A DNA stretch of 64,000 nt from Nocardia miyunensis NBRC 108239 (GTDB lineage Bacteria; Actinomycetota; Actinomycetes; Mycobacteriales; Mycobacteriaceae). The stretch covers positions 1 to 64,000 of the forward strand of contig NZ_BDBQ01000069.1 of assembly GCF_001613065.1 (NCBI RefSeq), in the 5' to 3' direction. This document shows, piece by piece, positions 15,793 to 24,095 of this stretch. Below the pieces are notes generated by a model. It saw only the letters and a list, made by a program, of their open reading frames with translations, did not search any database and was not told the DNA's origin. The translations under genes were made by a program, and so were the position numbers. The number at the start of each line of letters is the position of its first letter. Position 1 is the stretch's first letter.

Positions 15793-16518
15793 CTAACCGG
15801 CCATCGACTCGGGCACCCGATCCGCATCGGGACGGCTGCCCGAGGGCACGCCCTTCTTCAGGCTGGACGCGTAGACGTCCACGTACTCACGCCCGGACAT
15901 CCGCATCAGCTCGTACATGATCTCGTCGGTGACCGCGCGCTCCACGAAACGGTTGCCGCCCATCCCCTCGTAGCGGGAGAAGTCGATCGGCTTGCCGAAC
16001 TCCACCGTGACCTTGCGCAACCGCCAGCGGAAAGGTCCGGGCGGGCAGACCTCGTCGGTGCCGACCAGCGCGACCGGAATCACCGGGACACCGGTCTCCA
16101 GCGCCAGTCGCGCGACACCGGTCTTGCCCTTGTAGAGCCGCCCGTCGGGCGAGCGGGTGCCCTCCGGGTAGAGCCCTACCACGCGGCCCTCGTTCAGCAG
16201 TTTGCGCGCGGTGTTCAGCGCGCTCTCCGCCGCGTCGGCGCCGCTGCGATCGATCGGGTACTGACCCGAGCCCGCGAAGAACCACTTCTGCAGACGGCCC
16301 TTGATACCGGGCGTGGTGAAGTATTCGGCCTTGGCCAGATAGGTGATCCGGCGCGGACTCATCAACGGCGTGAAAAGCCAGTCGGTGAACGACAGATGAT
16401 TGCCCGCGAGGATCACCGGTCCGTCGGCCGGGATGTTCTCCACACCTTCGACCGTCGGCCGATTGAATAGATGCATGAACGGGCCCGGGAATACGTACTT
16501 CAGCAGCCAGTAGAACAT
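15793..16518 (-). CDS. plsC: 1-acyl-sn-glycerol-3-phosphate acyltransferase family (PlsC)
   Basis: 241-residue acyltransferase with the catalytic HX4D motif in GNHLSFTD (about residue 39) and the substrate motif YPEGTRSPDG (about 116), followed by PVIPVALVGTDE. N-terminal hydrophobic segment suggests membrane association. It transfers an acyl group to lysophosphatidate in phospholipid synthesis, although some actinobacterial members use other acceptors. It matches Rv2182c in position. GAAAGGA precedes the ATG. Downstream of the glucokinase gene with a 134-base gap that holds its own likely promoter. Confidence 0.88.
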   Translation of the reverse strand: MFYWLLKYVFPGPFMHLFNRPTVEGVENIPADGPVILAGNHLSFTDWLFTPLMSPRRITYLAKAEYFTTPGIKGRLQKWFFAGSGQYPIDRSGADAAESALNTARKLLNEGRVVGLYPEGTRSPDGRLYKGKTGVARLALETGVPVIPVALVGTDEVCPPGPFRWRLRKVTVEFGKPIDFSRYEGMGGNRFVERAVTDEIMYELMRMSGREYVDVYASSLKKGVPSGSRPDADRVPESMAG

Positions 16519-16652
16519 TGCGTCCTTTCACCCCAGTCTGATTTCCGGGACCGGCGTCATCGCGGGCACCTCAGTCCGATGCCGACTCTACCGCCGGTGA
16601 TGAGTTGTGACCAAGTTCGCAAGTGGGATTTCACATTACCGGAATACTGCGG

Positions 16653-17738
16653 TCAACGGCGGGCCCCCGCCCGGCCACCCGAAGCGGTCTCCCGGGTGCT
16701 CGAACGTGCGGATTCGCGCCCCGCCGCGGACGCGTCCGCGCCGTCCGCGCCGACCGTCGGCGGCCCCGTGCCCAGCGCCGTGCGAGCCAGTTCCGCGGCC
16801 CCGATCATGCCCGCGCCCTCACCCAGCTGGGTGGTGCGGATACGGGCCAGCGGCCGGTGCCTGGCCCCGGTGATCGAGGCCGCGTAGTGCTCGCGGGCCT
16901 CGTCCAGGAACAGCGGGGCCGAGGAGCTCACCCCGCCCGCGACGACCACCAGATCCGGGTCGAAGATATCGCTCACGAAGGCCAGGCCCAGGCCCAGCCA
17001 GCGCGCGAAATCCGCCAGCGCGTCGAGGGCGACCGGATCCCGGTCCTGCGCGGCGCCGGCGACCCGGCGTCCGGTCAGCGAGCCCGGATCCCGGGACACC
17101 TCCCGGGCCAGGATCGTCGAGCGGGTCGGGTCGGTGGCCAGGATCTCGATCGCGGTTTCCACCAATGCCGTTCCGCTGCAATATCTCTCCCAACAGCCGC
17201 GCTTGCCGCACGGGCACGCGCGGCCGTTGGGTACGACCTGTAGATGTCCCAATTCCGGTGCCACGCCGAAACTTCCGCGATACAGCTCACCGCCGACCAG
17301 CAGCGCCGCGCCGATTCCGGTGCCGATCGCCACCAGCACCCCGTTGTGCGTGCCGGCCGCCGCGCCGAAACGATATTCGGCCCACATCGCGGCATTGGCA
17401 TCGTGTTCCAGGATGACCGGCAGTCCGAGCCGCTCGGACAACCGGCTCGCGACCGGCGAATCCTGCCACGGCAGATGCGGGGCGAAACGCACCGAAGTGC
17501 GTGTCTCGTCGACGAATCCGGCCACCGCCAGGCCGACCGCGTCGATCCGGTGCCGTCCGCACAGCTCGCGCACGGCGCGCTCGAGGCCGTCCTCGAGCGC
17601 GTGCTCCGAATGCGGGGTCGGGGCCTGCACGGTGTCGAGCACCTCGCCCGCGCCGTCGACGACCGACGCGCGAATGTTGGTGCCGCCGACATCGATTCCG
17701 ACGGTCAGGGGCCGCTCCCGCCCGATGCGCGTGGTCAT
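16653..17738 (-). CDS. glk: ROK-family glucokinase
   Basis: 361-residue sugar kinase. N-terminal phosphate motif VGIDVGGTNIRAS, substrate motif LEHDANAAMWAEY, GTGIGAALLVGG, ELGHLQV, and the ROK zinc signature CPCGKRGCWE are all visible. It phosphorylates glucose with ATP, or possibly polyphosphate. Corynebacterium glutamicum keeps its glucokinase next to plsC in the same region, which supports the call. The last ~40 residues are a low-complexity, Ser/Ala/Arg-rich tail not needed for the fold. Its start overlaps the stop of the upstream gene by ATGA, so the two are translationally coupled. Confidence 0.9.
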   Translation of the reverse strand: MTTRIGRERPLTVGIDVGGTNIRASVVDGAGEVLDTVQAPTPHSEHALEDGLERAVRELCGRHRIDAVGLAVAGFVDETRTSVRFAPHLPWQDSPVASRLSERLGLPVILEHDANAAMWAEYRFGAAAGTHNGVLVAIGTGIGAALLVGGELYRGSFGVAPELGHLQVVPNGRACPCGKRGCWERYCSGTALVETAIEILATDPTRSTILAREVSRDPGSLTGRRVAGAAQDRDPVALDALADFARWLGLGLAFVSDIFDPDLVVVAGGVSSSAPLFLDEAREHYAASITGARHRPLARIRTTQLGEGAGMIGAAELARTALGTGPPTVGADGADASAAGRESARSSTRETASGGRAGARR

Positions 17739-18280
17739 GCCTTGATCTGCACCGGGATCGAGATGTACCGGGGTCTGCTGTCACCCGATGACGTCGAGCT
17801 CGCACGCACCTCGGATTCGACCGTGCCGGAACGTGTTTCGCCATCGGGCGCACCGGCCGAGAAACTCCGCGCGTCGGGGACCGGATCGACCGGGTTCGCC
17901 CGCTCGTCCGGCGAATCACCCTCCGGCGCACCATCGTTCGGCGCGCCTGACGCGTGATCCCCGGCCCCGTCCGGGTCGGTCGGCATGACCGGTTCGACCG
18001 GGACACCGGCCAGCGCCTCGCGCAACACCGTCACGATGGCGGTGCCGTGCGCGGCGAGAGAGGCGACCATGTCGTGGTGCTCCCCGCGCATCAGTGCCGC
18101 CGCCGCGCACAGCGGGCACCAGCTGCATCCGGACCATTCCGCACCGCCGTCCGTGGCCGCGCGGCGCAGCACCGGCTCGACTCGCTCGAGCAGCACCTCG
18201 GCCAGCAGCCGCAGTTCCTCGGCGAGTTCACCGATGTGCGCGTCGTGCTCGGGACCGTGCGGTTCCCGGTAGTCGTTCAT
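17735..18280 (-). CDS. Cys-motif protein of unknown function (position of Rv2183c)
   Basis: 181-residue soluble protein. The N-terminal half is helical with a Trp/Cys-rich centre, WSGCSWCPLCAAAALMRGEHHD, whose three Cys and two His could bind a metal or form disulfides. The C-terminal half is disordered, Asp/Ser/Pro-rich. The true start is the ATG at 18280, which overlaps the ATPase stop by ATGA; the stop overlaps the glk start by ATGA. Coupled between an ArsA-like ATPase and a glucokinase, it may be a partner of the ATPase, but no function is known to me. Confidence 0.7.
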   Translation of the reverse strand: MNDYREPHGPEHDAHIGELAEELRLLAEVLLERVEPVLRRAATDGGAEWSGCSWCPLCAAAALMRGEHHDMVASLAAHGTAIVTVLREALAGVPVEPVMPTDPDGAGDHASGAPNDGAPEGDSPDERANPVDPVPDARSFSAGAPDGETRSGTVESEVRASSTSSGDSRPRYISIPVQIKA

Positions 18281-19551
18281 CGCGGCCATACCTCGGGGTC
18301 GGGGCGAAAGCGCACGACCAGCAGGCCGTCGTCCAGCTCGGCGCCGTCGACGGTACATCGCCGCAGCACCGGAGCCAGCCGCAGCCGACGCCGGATGCCG
18401 TCCGCTCCCACGATCAAATCGTCCTCCACTCGTCCCAGTCGCAGCGTCGCCGGGTCGACCACGGGCAACGCCAGCCGCAACGTGTACACCGATTGCAGCC
18501 CGCTGCCCGACTCGAGCCGCACCTGCGGCTCGCCGGACCGCGTGCCCCGGACCGCCGCGTCGTCGCCAAGCATAGGGTCTGCGCCGGCTCCTGCCCGATT
18601 ACCACGCGTTTCGGCCGCCAACGCCGCGAGCGGTTCCGCACCGACCGGTTCGGACCCGCTGTGATGGGCGATCCGCACCGGCAGATCCGGGATGCGACGG
18701 CGCAGATCGGCGATGACGCCGAGTTGTTCGGCGCGCCGCTGGGCATACCACCGCACCGCGGGATGATCCGACGGCTCCGCCTCCGGCAGGGGCGGGAGCA
18801 CCTTGTTAACCACCACCTCGTCCAGGCGCAGATCCAGCAGCGCCGCGGCCGAACGCACCCGAACCGATTCGGCGACCGCGACCCGCTCGGCGACGGTGAT
18901 CAGCCGCATTCCGGTGCGGGACCGGTCGGCGAGCAGATCGCGCACCCGGGTGACCGCACCGGCGATCCGCTCGGCGGTCACGGCCAGGATCGCCCGCCGC
19001 AGATCCCGCCCGGCCGCGCTCATGGCGCGCGCGTGCGCGGGCCAGATCCGGTCCAGATAACCGAGCAGGGAGCTGGGACCCGTGACGATGCGCAACATGT
19101 CCGCGGTCGGCGGGCAGTCCACCACGATGACGTCCCAGTCGCCCTCGTCGGCGAACCGGGCGATCTCGCTGAGCATCAGCAGCTCCTGCACGCCCGGCAG
19201 GCCGGTGAGCTCGGCCGGATCCAGCGACCCCAGATCCACCCCGTGCTCGTGTCCCGCCCCGCCCAGCACGCGCACCACCTCGCGGAAGCGTTTCTCCAGC
19301 AGCGCAAGCGAATCCACCTCGATGACGTCCAGCCCGGGCAGGACCGAGGTCACCCCGGCGACGATCCCGGGATCGTGCGGGAACCGCTGCCCCAGCGCGT
19401 CACCGAGGGAATGCGCCTGATCCAGCGAGGCCAGCAGGACGCACTCCCCCGCGGCCCGATACGCCATCGCGGTGGCACAGGCCAGCGTCGTCTTGCCGAC
19501 CCCGCCCTTGCCCGCGAACAGTTCCAGCCGGGTTCCCCGCGGCCCACCCAC
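18277..19551 (-). CDS. ArsA/GET3-like ATPase (position of Rv2184c)
   Basis: 424-residue deviant-Walker-A ATPase: P-loop GKGGVGKTTLA (about residue 15) with the signature Lys, switch I SLDQAHSLGD, Walker B VIVVDCPPTADMLR (about 140) and an adenine-side VVNKVLP motif. A C-terminal beta-rich domain (last ~90 residues) resembles the ArsA HSP20-like extension. No arsenic genes are near, so arsenite export is unlikely; the relatives Rv2184c and others have no settled role. The GTG at 19551 is the only plausible start. Coupled by ATGA to the Cys-motif gene. Confidence 0.82.
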   Translation of the reverse strand: MGGPRGTRLELFAGKGGVGKTTLACATAMAYRAAGECVLLASLDQAHSLGDALGQRFPHDPGIVAGVTSVLPGLDVIEVDSLALLEKRFREVVRVLGGAGHEHGVDLGSLDPAELTGLPGVQELLMLSEIARFADEGDWDVIVVDCPPTADMLRIVTGPSSLLGYLDRIWPAHARAMSAAGRDLRRAILAVTAERIAGAVTRVRDLLADRSRTGMRLITVAERVAVAESVRVRSAAALLDLRLDEVVVNKVLPPLPEAEPSDHPAVRWYAQRRAEQLGVIADLRRRIPDLPVRIAHHSGSEPVGAEPLAALAAETRGNRAGAGADPMLGDDAAVRGTRSGEPQVRLESGSGLQSVYTLRLALPVVDPATLRLGRVEDDLIVGADGIRRRLRLAPVLRRCTVDGAELDDGLLVVRFRPDPEVWPR

Positions 19552-19625
19552 CGAGGACTCCCGGTCGGAGCCCGCGGGGCGAGCCGCGGCCCCGGCCGGG
19601 GAATCCGCGGAGTGCGCTGATTCGG

Positions 19626-20063
19626 TCAGTCCTCGACCCGCTTCTTGAGTTCCTTGAGCGCGGTGTCGGTGATGACCTTCTCCGCCTTGCGCTTGAACAT
19701 GCCGATCATCGGGATGGTCAGATCCACGGTGAGTTCGTAGACGACCTGGGTGGTGCCGTCGGGCTGATCGATCAGCTCGTAGCTGCCGTCCTGGGCCTTC
19801 TGCAGATCACCGCTGGAGAGCTGCCAGCTCACCGCCTTGCCGTCCGGACGCCAGGTGTACGAGAGCACATAGGTGTCCTTGACGACGCCCGCGTCCAGCA
19901 CGAACCGCGCGGTCCGGGCCCGGCCGTCGGGGAATGTGTCGAGGATTTCCACCGAGCGCGCCGCCGCCACCCACTCCGGGTACGACTCCAGATCGGCGAT
20001 GACGGCCATCACCCGATCCGACGGTGCATCGATGATGATCGACCTCTGGGTCCGGTCGGCCAT
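19626..20063 (-). CDS. SRPBCC/START-like domain protein (Rv2185c-like)
   Basis: 145-residue single-domain helix-grip protein: IDAPSDRVMAVIADLESYPEW at the start, a curved sheet, and a C-terminal helix FKRKAEKVITDTALKELKKRVED, matching polyketide-cyclase/dehydrase-type lipid-binding proteins. It probably binds a hydrophobic ligand; the ligand is unknown. Position fits Rv2185c. ATG at 20063; AGGAAA lies about 14 bases upstream. Precedes the ArsA-like ATPase by 74 bases in the same direction. Confidence 0.8.
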   Translation of the reverse strand: MADRTQRSIIIDAPSDRVMAVIADLESYPEWVAAARSVEILDTFPDGRARTARFVLDAGVVKDTYVLSYTWRPDGKAVSWQLSSGDLQKAQDGSYELIDQPDGTTQVVYELTVDLTIPMIGMFKRKAEKVITDTALKELKKRVED

Positions 20064-20109
20064 GACTGACAGCGTTTCCTTTCCGGCGTGCGGTGCGGGA
20101 GAACAGGAT

Positions 20110-20505
20110 TCAGGAGATGAACTGGTCGGCCGACGCGTGCGCCGGGGGCTCACCGGCCGCGCGTCCGGCCTCCAGGCGCGCCTTGATCTCGAACGACATC
20201 TTCTTACCGGCGACCCGGCGGGCGCGGCTGGCCGCCACCAGATCACGCACGGCAACGGCCGGTTCGGCGTGCAGGAAGTAGTGCAGGATGACCCCGTCCA
20301 GCGACGGCTCCAGCCACACCTCCATGGTTCCGGTCAGCGCACCGCTCACCGTCCAGCGGATTCCCTTGTCGGCCCGGTCCTCTCGCACCTCGAGGGTGAG
20401 GTCGGGCCACCAGCGACGCCAGCGGCCGCGGTCGGCCAGAACCTCGCCGACCGCGCTTCCGGGAGCTGCGACGAAGGTTTGATCCGCCACCTGGATGCTG
20501 CTCAT
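20110..20505 (-). CDS. SRPBCC-like conserved protein (position of Rv2186c)
   Basis: 131-residue protein with a START-like pattern: VADQTFVAAPGSAVGEVLADRGRW near the N-terminus, strands through TMEVWLEP and VILHYFLHAEP, and a C-terminal helix SRARRVAGKKMSFEIKARLEAG. The second small lipid-binding-type protein in a row, probably paralogous in fold to its neighbour. Start ATG at 20505 is fixed by TAGGCT seven bases upstream (leaderless). In M. tuberculosis fadD15 lies between this gene and pimB; here it is missing. Confidence 0.72.
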   Translation of the reverse strand: MSSIQVADQTFVAAPGSAVGEVLADRGRWRRWWPDLTLEVREDRADKGIRWTVSGALTGTMEVWLEPSLDGVILHYFLHAEPAVAVRDLVAASRARRVAGKKMSFEIKARLEAGRAAGEPPAHASADQFIS

Positions 20506-20512
20506 GCGCCTG

Positions 20513-20518
20513 AGCCTA
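20513..20518 (-). promoter_or_regulatory. -10 element, leaderless SRPBCC gene
   Basis: TAGGCT seven bases upstream of the ATG at 20505; it overlaps the last codons of pimB. Confidence 0.5.
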
Positions 20519-21679
20519 ACCCAACCGATCCGCGCCGCTCGATCGCACGTTCCCGTCCAGCAGGACGCGCAGCCGGTCGCCGAGCGCATCCCAGCGCCAC
20601 TGGGTGCTCACCCACTCCCGCCCGGCCGCGCCCATGCTCGCCGCCGCGTCACGATCGGACAGGATCTCCACGATCGCCTCGCTTATCTGTGCCGTCGAAC
20701 GCCCGTCCACGACCCGTCCGGTGCGGCCCTCGCGCACGGTTTCCGGTGCGCCGCCGGAATTTCCGGCCACCACCGGAACGCCGGTCGCTGACGCCTCGAG
20801 GTAGACGATGCCCAGTCCCTCCACGTCCAGTCCCGCGCCGCGGGTGCGGCACGGCATGGCGAACACGTCGGCGATCGTGTGATGCGCGGCGAGTTCGGCC
20901 GCGGGCACCCGGCCGGTGAACACGACCTGATCGGACAGTTCCATCGCTTGCACGAGCCCGCGCAACTTGTCCTCGTACGGGCCGCCGCCGGCGATCACCA
21001 GCACCGCGCCGTCCACCCGATCCCTGATCTCACGCATCGCCATGATCAACATGTCCTGGCCCTTGCGCGGGACGAGACGGGACAGGCACAGGATCGTCGG
21101 CCGCTCCCCCAGCCCGTAGCGGGCCCGAAGTTCACTGCGCGCGGCCGGATCCGGGCGGAACACCTCGCTGTCCACCCCCGGCGGCAGATATTCCAGGGCC
21201 GAGCGCGGACCGAAGGCCGCGGCGAAACGCCGTCGGGTGTACTTGCTGACGTAGGTGATCGTGTCGGTGGAGTCGCCGATCGCCCGCAGCGCCTGTCGCG
21301 CGAGCGGCAGCATCGACCAGCCCACCTCGTGCCCGTGGGTGCTGGCCACGATGCGCCGCGCCCCGGCGCGCCGCAGCAGCGGCGACATCAGGGCCAGGGG
21401 TGCGGCCGCACCGAACCAGACCGTGTCGCACCGCTCGTCGCGCAGCAGCTTGGCCGCGCGCCGCAGCACCAACGGCGTCGGCACCATCAGCGTGGTGGGA
21501 TGCCGCACGACCTGGAACGGCTGTTCGGCGTCGAAGCGCAGATGCGAATCCCCCCGCCACCGCGGCGCGTACACCACCAGTTCGTCCGGCGGCAGCTGTG
21601 TGGCAAGCGCATGCACATAGGACTGGATACCGCCCGGTCTCGGTGGGAAATCGTTCGTTACCAGCAGGGTGCGCGCCAT
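20516..21679 (-). CDS. pimB: GDP-mannose-dependent alpha-(1-6)-phosphatidylinositol monomannoside mannosyltransferase
   Basis: GT4 (GT-B fold) enzyme of 387 residues that adds the second mannose to phosphatidylinositol mannoside on the cytoplasmic side of the membrane. N-terminal VTNDFPPRPGGIQSYV, central STHGHEVGW and YLPPGVD, donor-binding SRLVPRKGQD and the E-x7-E motif EGLGIVYLEASATGVPVV are as in Rv2188c. The start is ATG 21679 because TAGACT lies seven bases upstream and homology begins there; upstream in-frame sequence is not coding. With mptA it places PIM/LM/LAM synthesis in this window. Confidence 0.93.
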   Translation of the reverse strand: MARTLLVTNDFPPRPGGIQSYVHALATQLPPDELVVYAPRWRGDSHLRFDAEQPFQVVRHPTTLMVPTPLVLRRAAKLLRDERCDTVWFGAAAPLALMSPLLRRAGARRIVASTHGHEVGWSMLPLARQALRAIGDSTDTITYVSKYTRRRFAAAFGPRSALEYLPPGVDSEVFRPDPAARSELRARYGLGERPTILCLSRLVPRKGQDMLIMAMREIRDRVDGAVLVIAGGGPYEDKLRGLVQAMELSDQVVFTGRVPAAELAAHHTIADVFAMPCRTRGAGLDVEGLGIVYLEASATGVPVVAGNSGGAPETVREGRTGRVVDGRSTAQISEAIVEILSDRDAAASMGAAGREWVSTQWRWDALGDRLRVLLDGNVRSSGADRLG

Positions 21680-21686
21680 GCGGGGC

Positions 21687-21692
21687 AGTCTA
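21687..21692 (-). promoter_or_regulatory. -10 element, leaderless pimB
   Basis: TAGACT seven bases upstream of the pimB ATG. Confidence 0.6.
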
Positions 21693-21856
21693 TTGACGTG
21701 TGCGCCCGCGACGCTGTCCGGGCTCACCTCCGATGAAAAGGGTTGCGGCGCACCCGTTATCCCCACCGGATTGGACAACCGAACACCCGGCGTCGATTTT
21801 CGCCGCCGCCCGGCCGACGGTTCGGGGCGAGTGCCGTCCGACCGAAATGTTCTGGG

Positions 21857-22864
21857 TCAGGCGGCTGCGCGGGCTTTGATCCAGTCGCGCCAGCGGCCGA
21901 TGAAGTCGGTGCGGCCGATGCCCAGGGTATTGCGCAGGACGTCGTCGAGGGCAGCGGCGTCCTGGGGCCCGGTGGCCAGCTGACGGTAGAGGTCGACCAG
22001 CCGCGGCTCGCCGAAACGCTCGGCCACGAAGGCGTTCGCGGACCAGCCCTGTTCGTAGGCCAGTTCGGCGGCGTTGCCCGGGGTCGGGGCGAAGGCCGCG
22101 TCCGAGGGCAGATCCGCGGGCAGCGCACCGGCTCGGGCCTTCGCGGTCAGGGTCGGGGCGAGCTGCGCGAACGTGCGGTCGGCATCGCGATGCGCGGAGT
22201 ATTCGGCGAAACCCTCCAGCACCCACTGCGGGGAGCCGTCCACCGTGACCGCGCGGGCGGCGATGTGCGTGAGCTCGTGCCGCAGCGTCTCGCGCAGGCC
22301 GTCGGGGCCCAGGCGACGCCCGGCGGCGGCGCTGAACACGATGCGCTGCCCGGTCGGGCGCGCGGGCGGGACGAACGGATCCGATACCGAGGCCGCCGCG
22401 ACCTGGTCGGAGCCCTCGCCGGTGTCATGGGTCAACGCGGCGAACTCGGCCGAATCCGAGGCCACCGCGATCACCGCGTCCCGGGCCCAGTCGGTGCCCC
22501 ACAGCTGGGTCACCTCCGCGACCGCCGCGCCGACGTCACCGGCCAGGGCGTCCACGTCGTCGCGCTGATAGGGATGGCCGAGCACCACCGACAGGCGACC
22601 GTCGTCGGCGCAGACCTGCCGGGTGACCACCGGCGCGTACGACTCCATCACCCGGCGTAGCTCGGGTAGTTGCGGATCGGCCGGAGCCGAGGGCACGGCC
22701 GCATCCGCGACCGCCGGCACCGGGCGAACGTGTAGCGCCGATTTCGGCAGCAACACCAGCGCACCACCGACCGCGGTCAACGCGATCACCATCGCGACCG
22801 TCGCGACGAACTCGAACCGCCGCTTGGCCGACAACCAGTTTCGAACCCGAGTCCACGCAGTCAT
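21857..22864 (-). CDS. Membrane-anchored HExxH metalloprotease-like protein
   Basis: 335 residues: a basic start, one N-terminal membrane segment (about 18-40), and an extracytoplasmic domain. The zinc motif HELTH (about residue 192) and a downstream Glu in LEGFAEYSAH (about 216) give the HExxH...E pattern of gluzincin-type (peptidase MA-like) enzymes. A helical tail with repeated Trp follows. It probably acts in the envelope; substrate unknown. It stands where Rv2189c lies in M. tuberculosis, next to an NlpC/P60 hydrolase and pimB. Whether it is active depends on the zinc ligands being in place, which the spacing supports. Confidence 0.72.
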   Translation of the reverse strand: MTAWTRVRNWLSAKRRFEFVATVAMVIALTAVGGALVLLPKSALHVRPVPAVADAAVPSAPADPQLPELRRVMESYAPVVTRQVCADDGRLSVVLGHPYQRDDVDALAGDVGAAVAEVTQLWGTDWARDAVIAVASDSAEFAALTHDTGEGSDQVAAASVSDPFVPPARPTGQRIVFSAAAGRRLGPDGLRETLRHELTHIAARAVTVDGSPQWVLEGFAEYSAHRDADRTFAQLAPTLTAKARAGALPADLPSDAAFAPTPGNAAELAYEQGWSANAFVAERFGEPRLVDLYRQLATGPQDAAALDDVLRNTLGIGRTDFIGRWRDWIKARAAA

Positions 22865-22894
22865 ATCAGCACGCTCGCGCTCACCTCTGTGTGA

Positions 22895-23974
22895 TTAGGG
22901 CATCCCGATCCAGTACCGCCGCGCCCCGTAGAAGGGGAACGACCCCATCGGCGCCACCTTCACCGGGACGCCGAAAGTCGAAGCATGCAAGATCAATCCG
23001 TTGCCCGCGTAGATCCCCACGTGCGAGGCATCGGAGTAGAAGAACACCACGTCGCCGGGCTGCAACTGATCCCGCTGCACCGGGGTGCCGACCGTGGCCT
23101 GTTGCTGACTGGTGCGCGGCAGATTGATGCCGACGTGGTGGAACGCCCACTGCACCAGACCCGAGCAGTCGAACTGATCCGGACCGGTAGCGCCCCAGAC
23201 GTATGGATCGCCGACCCGGGTCATCCCGGCGGCCAGCGCGCTGGTGCCGCTGCCGGGGACCAGACCGCGCAGCAGCGAGTCGCGGTCGAAGCCCGGCGGG
23301 AACAGCGATCCGGCCAGCGAGCTCTTGTCCCCCGCCGACAACGCCCCCCACGCCTGGATGACCTGGGCGATCGCACCCTGCAGGTCGGACCGCTTCTTCT
23401 CCAGATCCGCGCGCACCTCATCGGCCTTCTGCGCGGCGGTGTGGGCGACGTCGGATGCCTTGTGCGCGGTGGATTGTGCCGCGGTGGCCGCGGCGGTGGC
23501 CTTCGTGAACTGGGCGAGTTGCTCACTGGTCTGGGCCTGCAGCACGTCCAGGGTGGACATCTGATCCAGCAGCTGCTGCGGGGAATCGCTGGCCAGCACC
23601 GAGAACATCCGGTTGGTGCGCGCGCCCATATAGGCGGCCATCGCCGTACGGTCCACGGCCGGTTGATATTTGCGCACCTCGGCCTGGGCGGCGTCGACCA
23701 CCCGATTCGCCTGGGTGAGCTTGGCGTCGGCGGTGCGTTCGACGCCGAGTTTCGCGTCGAGATCCTGCTGCGCGCCCAAGGCCTGCTGATTGAGTTGTTC
23801 GGACTGATGGGACAGGTCGATCAGCTTCTGGACGGCATCGCTGGCGCTGGTCGGCGGGGTGACCGGTTCGGCGAAGGCGCCGCCACCGGCCCCCGCGCCG
23901 AACATCAACGCGCCCACAGCTAATGACCCGCCCACCAGGCGTCTGGTCCGTCTGTTCCGATAGTGCGCGGTCAC
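22895..23974 (-). CDS. ripC: NlpC/P60 peptidoglycan endopeptidase, RipC-like
   Basis: 359-residue secreted hydrolase. Signal peptide (about 1-36, ending AFA), long coiled-coil region (about 45-220, rich in Gln/Ala/Lys heptads), then an NlpC/P60 domain (about 248-359) with catalytic Cys in DCSGLVQW, His in SHVGIYAG and a third polar residue in ILHAST. It cleaves D-Glu-mDAP bonds in peptidoglycan stems; the coiled coil is where FtsEX is thought to activate RipC relatives (Rv2190c). Followed by the metalloprotease gene after 30 bases. The start codon is GTG at 23974. Confidence 0.9.
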   Translation of the reverse strand: MTAHYRNRRTRRLVGGSLAVGALMFGAGAGGGAFAEPVTPPTSASDAVQKLIDLSHQSEQLNQQALGAQQDLDAKLGVERTADAKLTQANRVVDAAQAEVRKYQPAVDRTAMAAYMGARTNRMFSVLASDSPQQLLDQMSTLDVLQAQTSEQLAQFTKATAAATAAQSTAHKASDVAHTAAQKADEVRADLEKKRSDLQGAIAQVIQAWGALSAGDKSSLAGSLFPPGFDRDSLLRGLVPGSGTSALAAGMTRVGDPYVWGATGPDQFDCSGLVQWAFHHVGINLPRTSQQQATVGTPVQRDQLQPGDVVFFYSDASHVGIYAGNGLILHASTFGVPVKVAPMGSFPFYGARRYWIGMP

Positions 23975-24010
23975 TGCCTGCAGGGCCCCATTCCGTGTTC
24001 CCGACTAGTC

Positions 24011-24036
24011 ATCACGAAGGTCTCGATCAGGTTACG
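24011..24036 (-). promoter_or_regulatory. Possible response-regulator site upstream of ripC
   Basis: Top-strand ATCACGAAGG, then TCTCGA and GGTTACGG. The two halves resemble the elements ahead of the neighbouring NlpC/P60 gene (24751-24766), hinting at a shared regulator; MtrA, which controls such hydrolases in related genera, is the obvious candidate. Inference only. Confidence 0.25.
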
Positions 24037-24071
24037 GAACAGCGACCCACGATGTCCAGCACAGCACAAAA

Positions 24072-24095
24072 TGATCACGGTCTCTTCGGTGATCA
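24072..24095 (-). terminator. Intrinsic terminator of the NlpC/P60 gene
   Basis: On the minus strand TGATCAC and GTGATCA form a seven-base stem around a ten-base loop, followed directly by TTTTGTG. The stop codon is the first three bases of the stem. One of few sites in the window with a T-tract. Confidence 0.65.
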
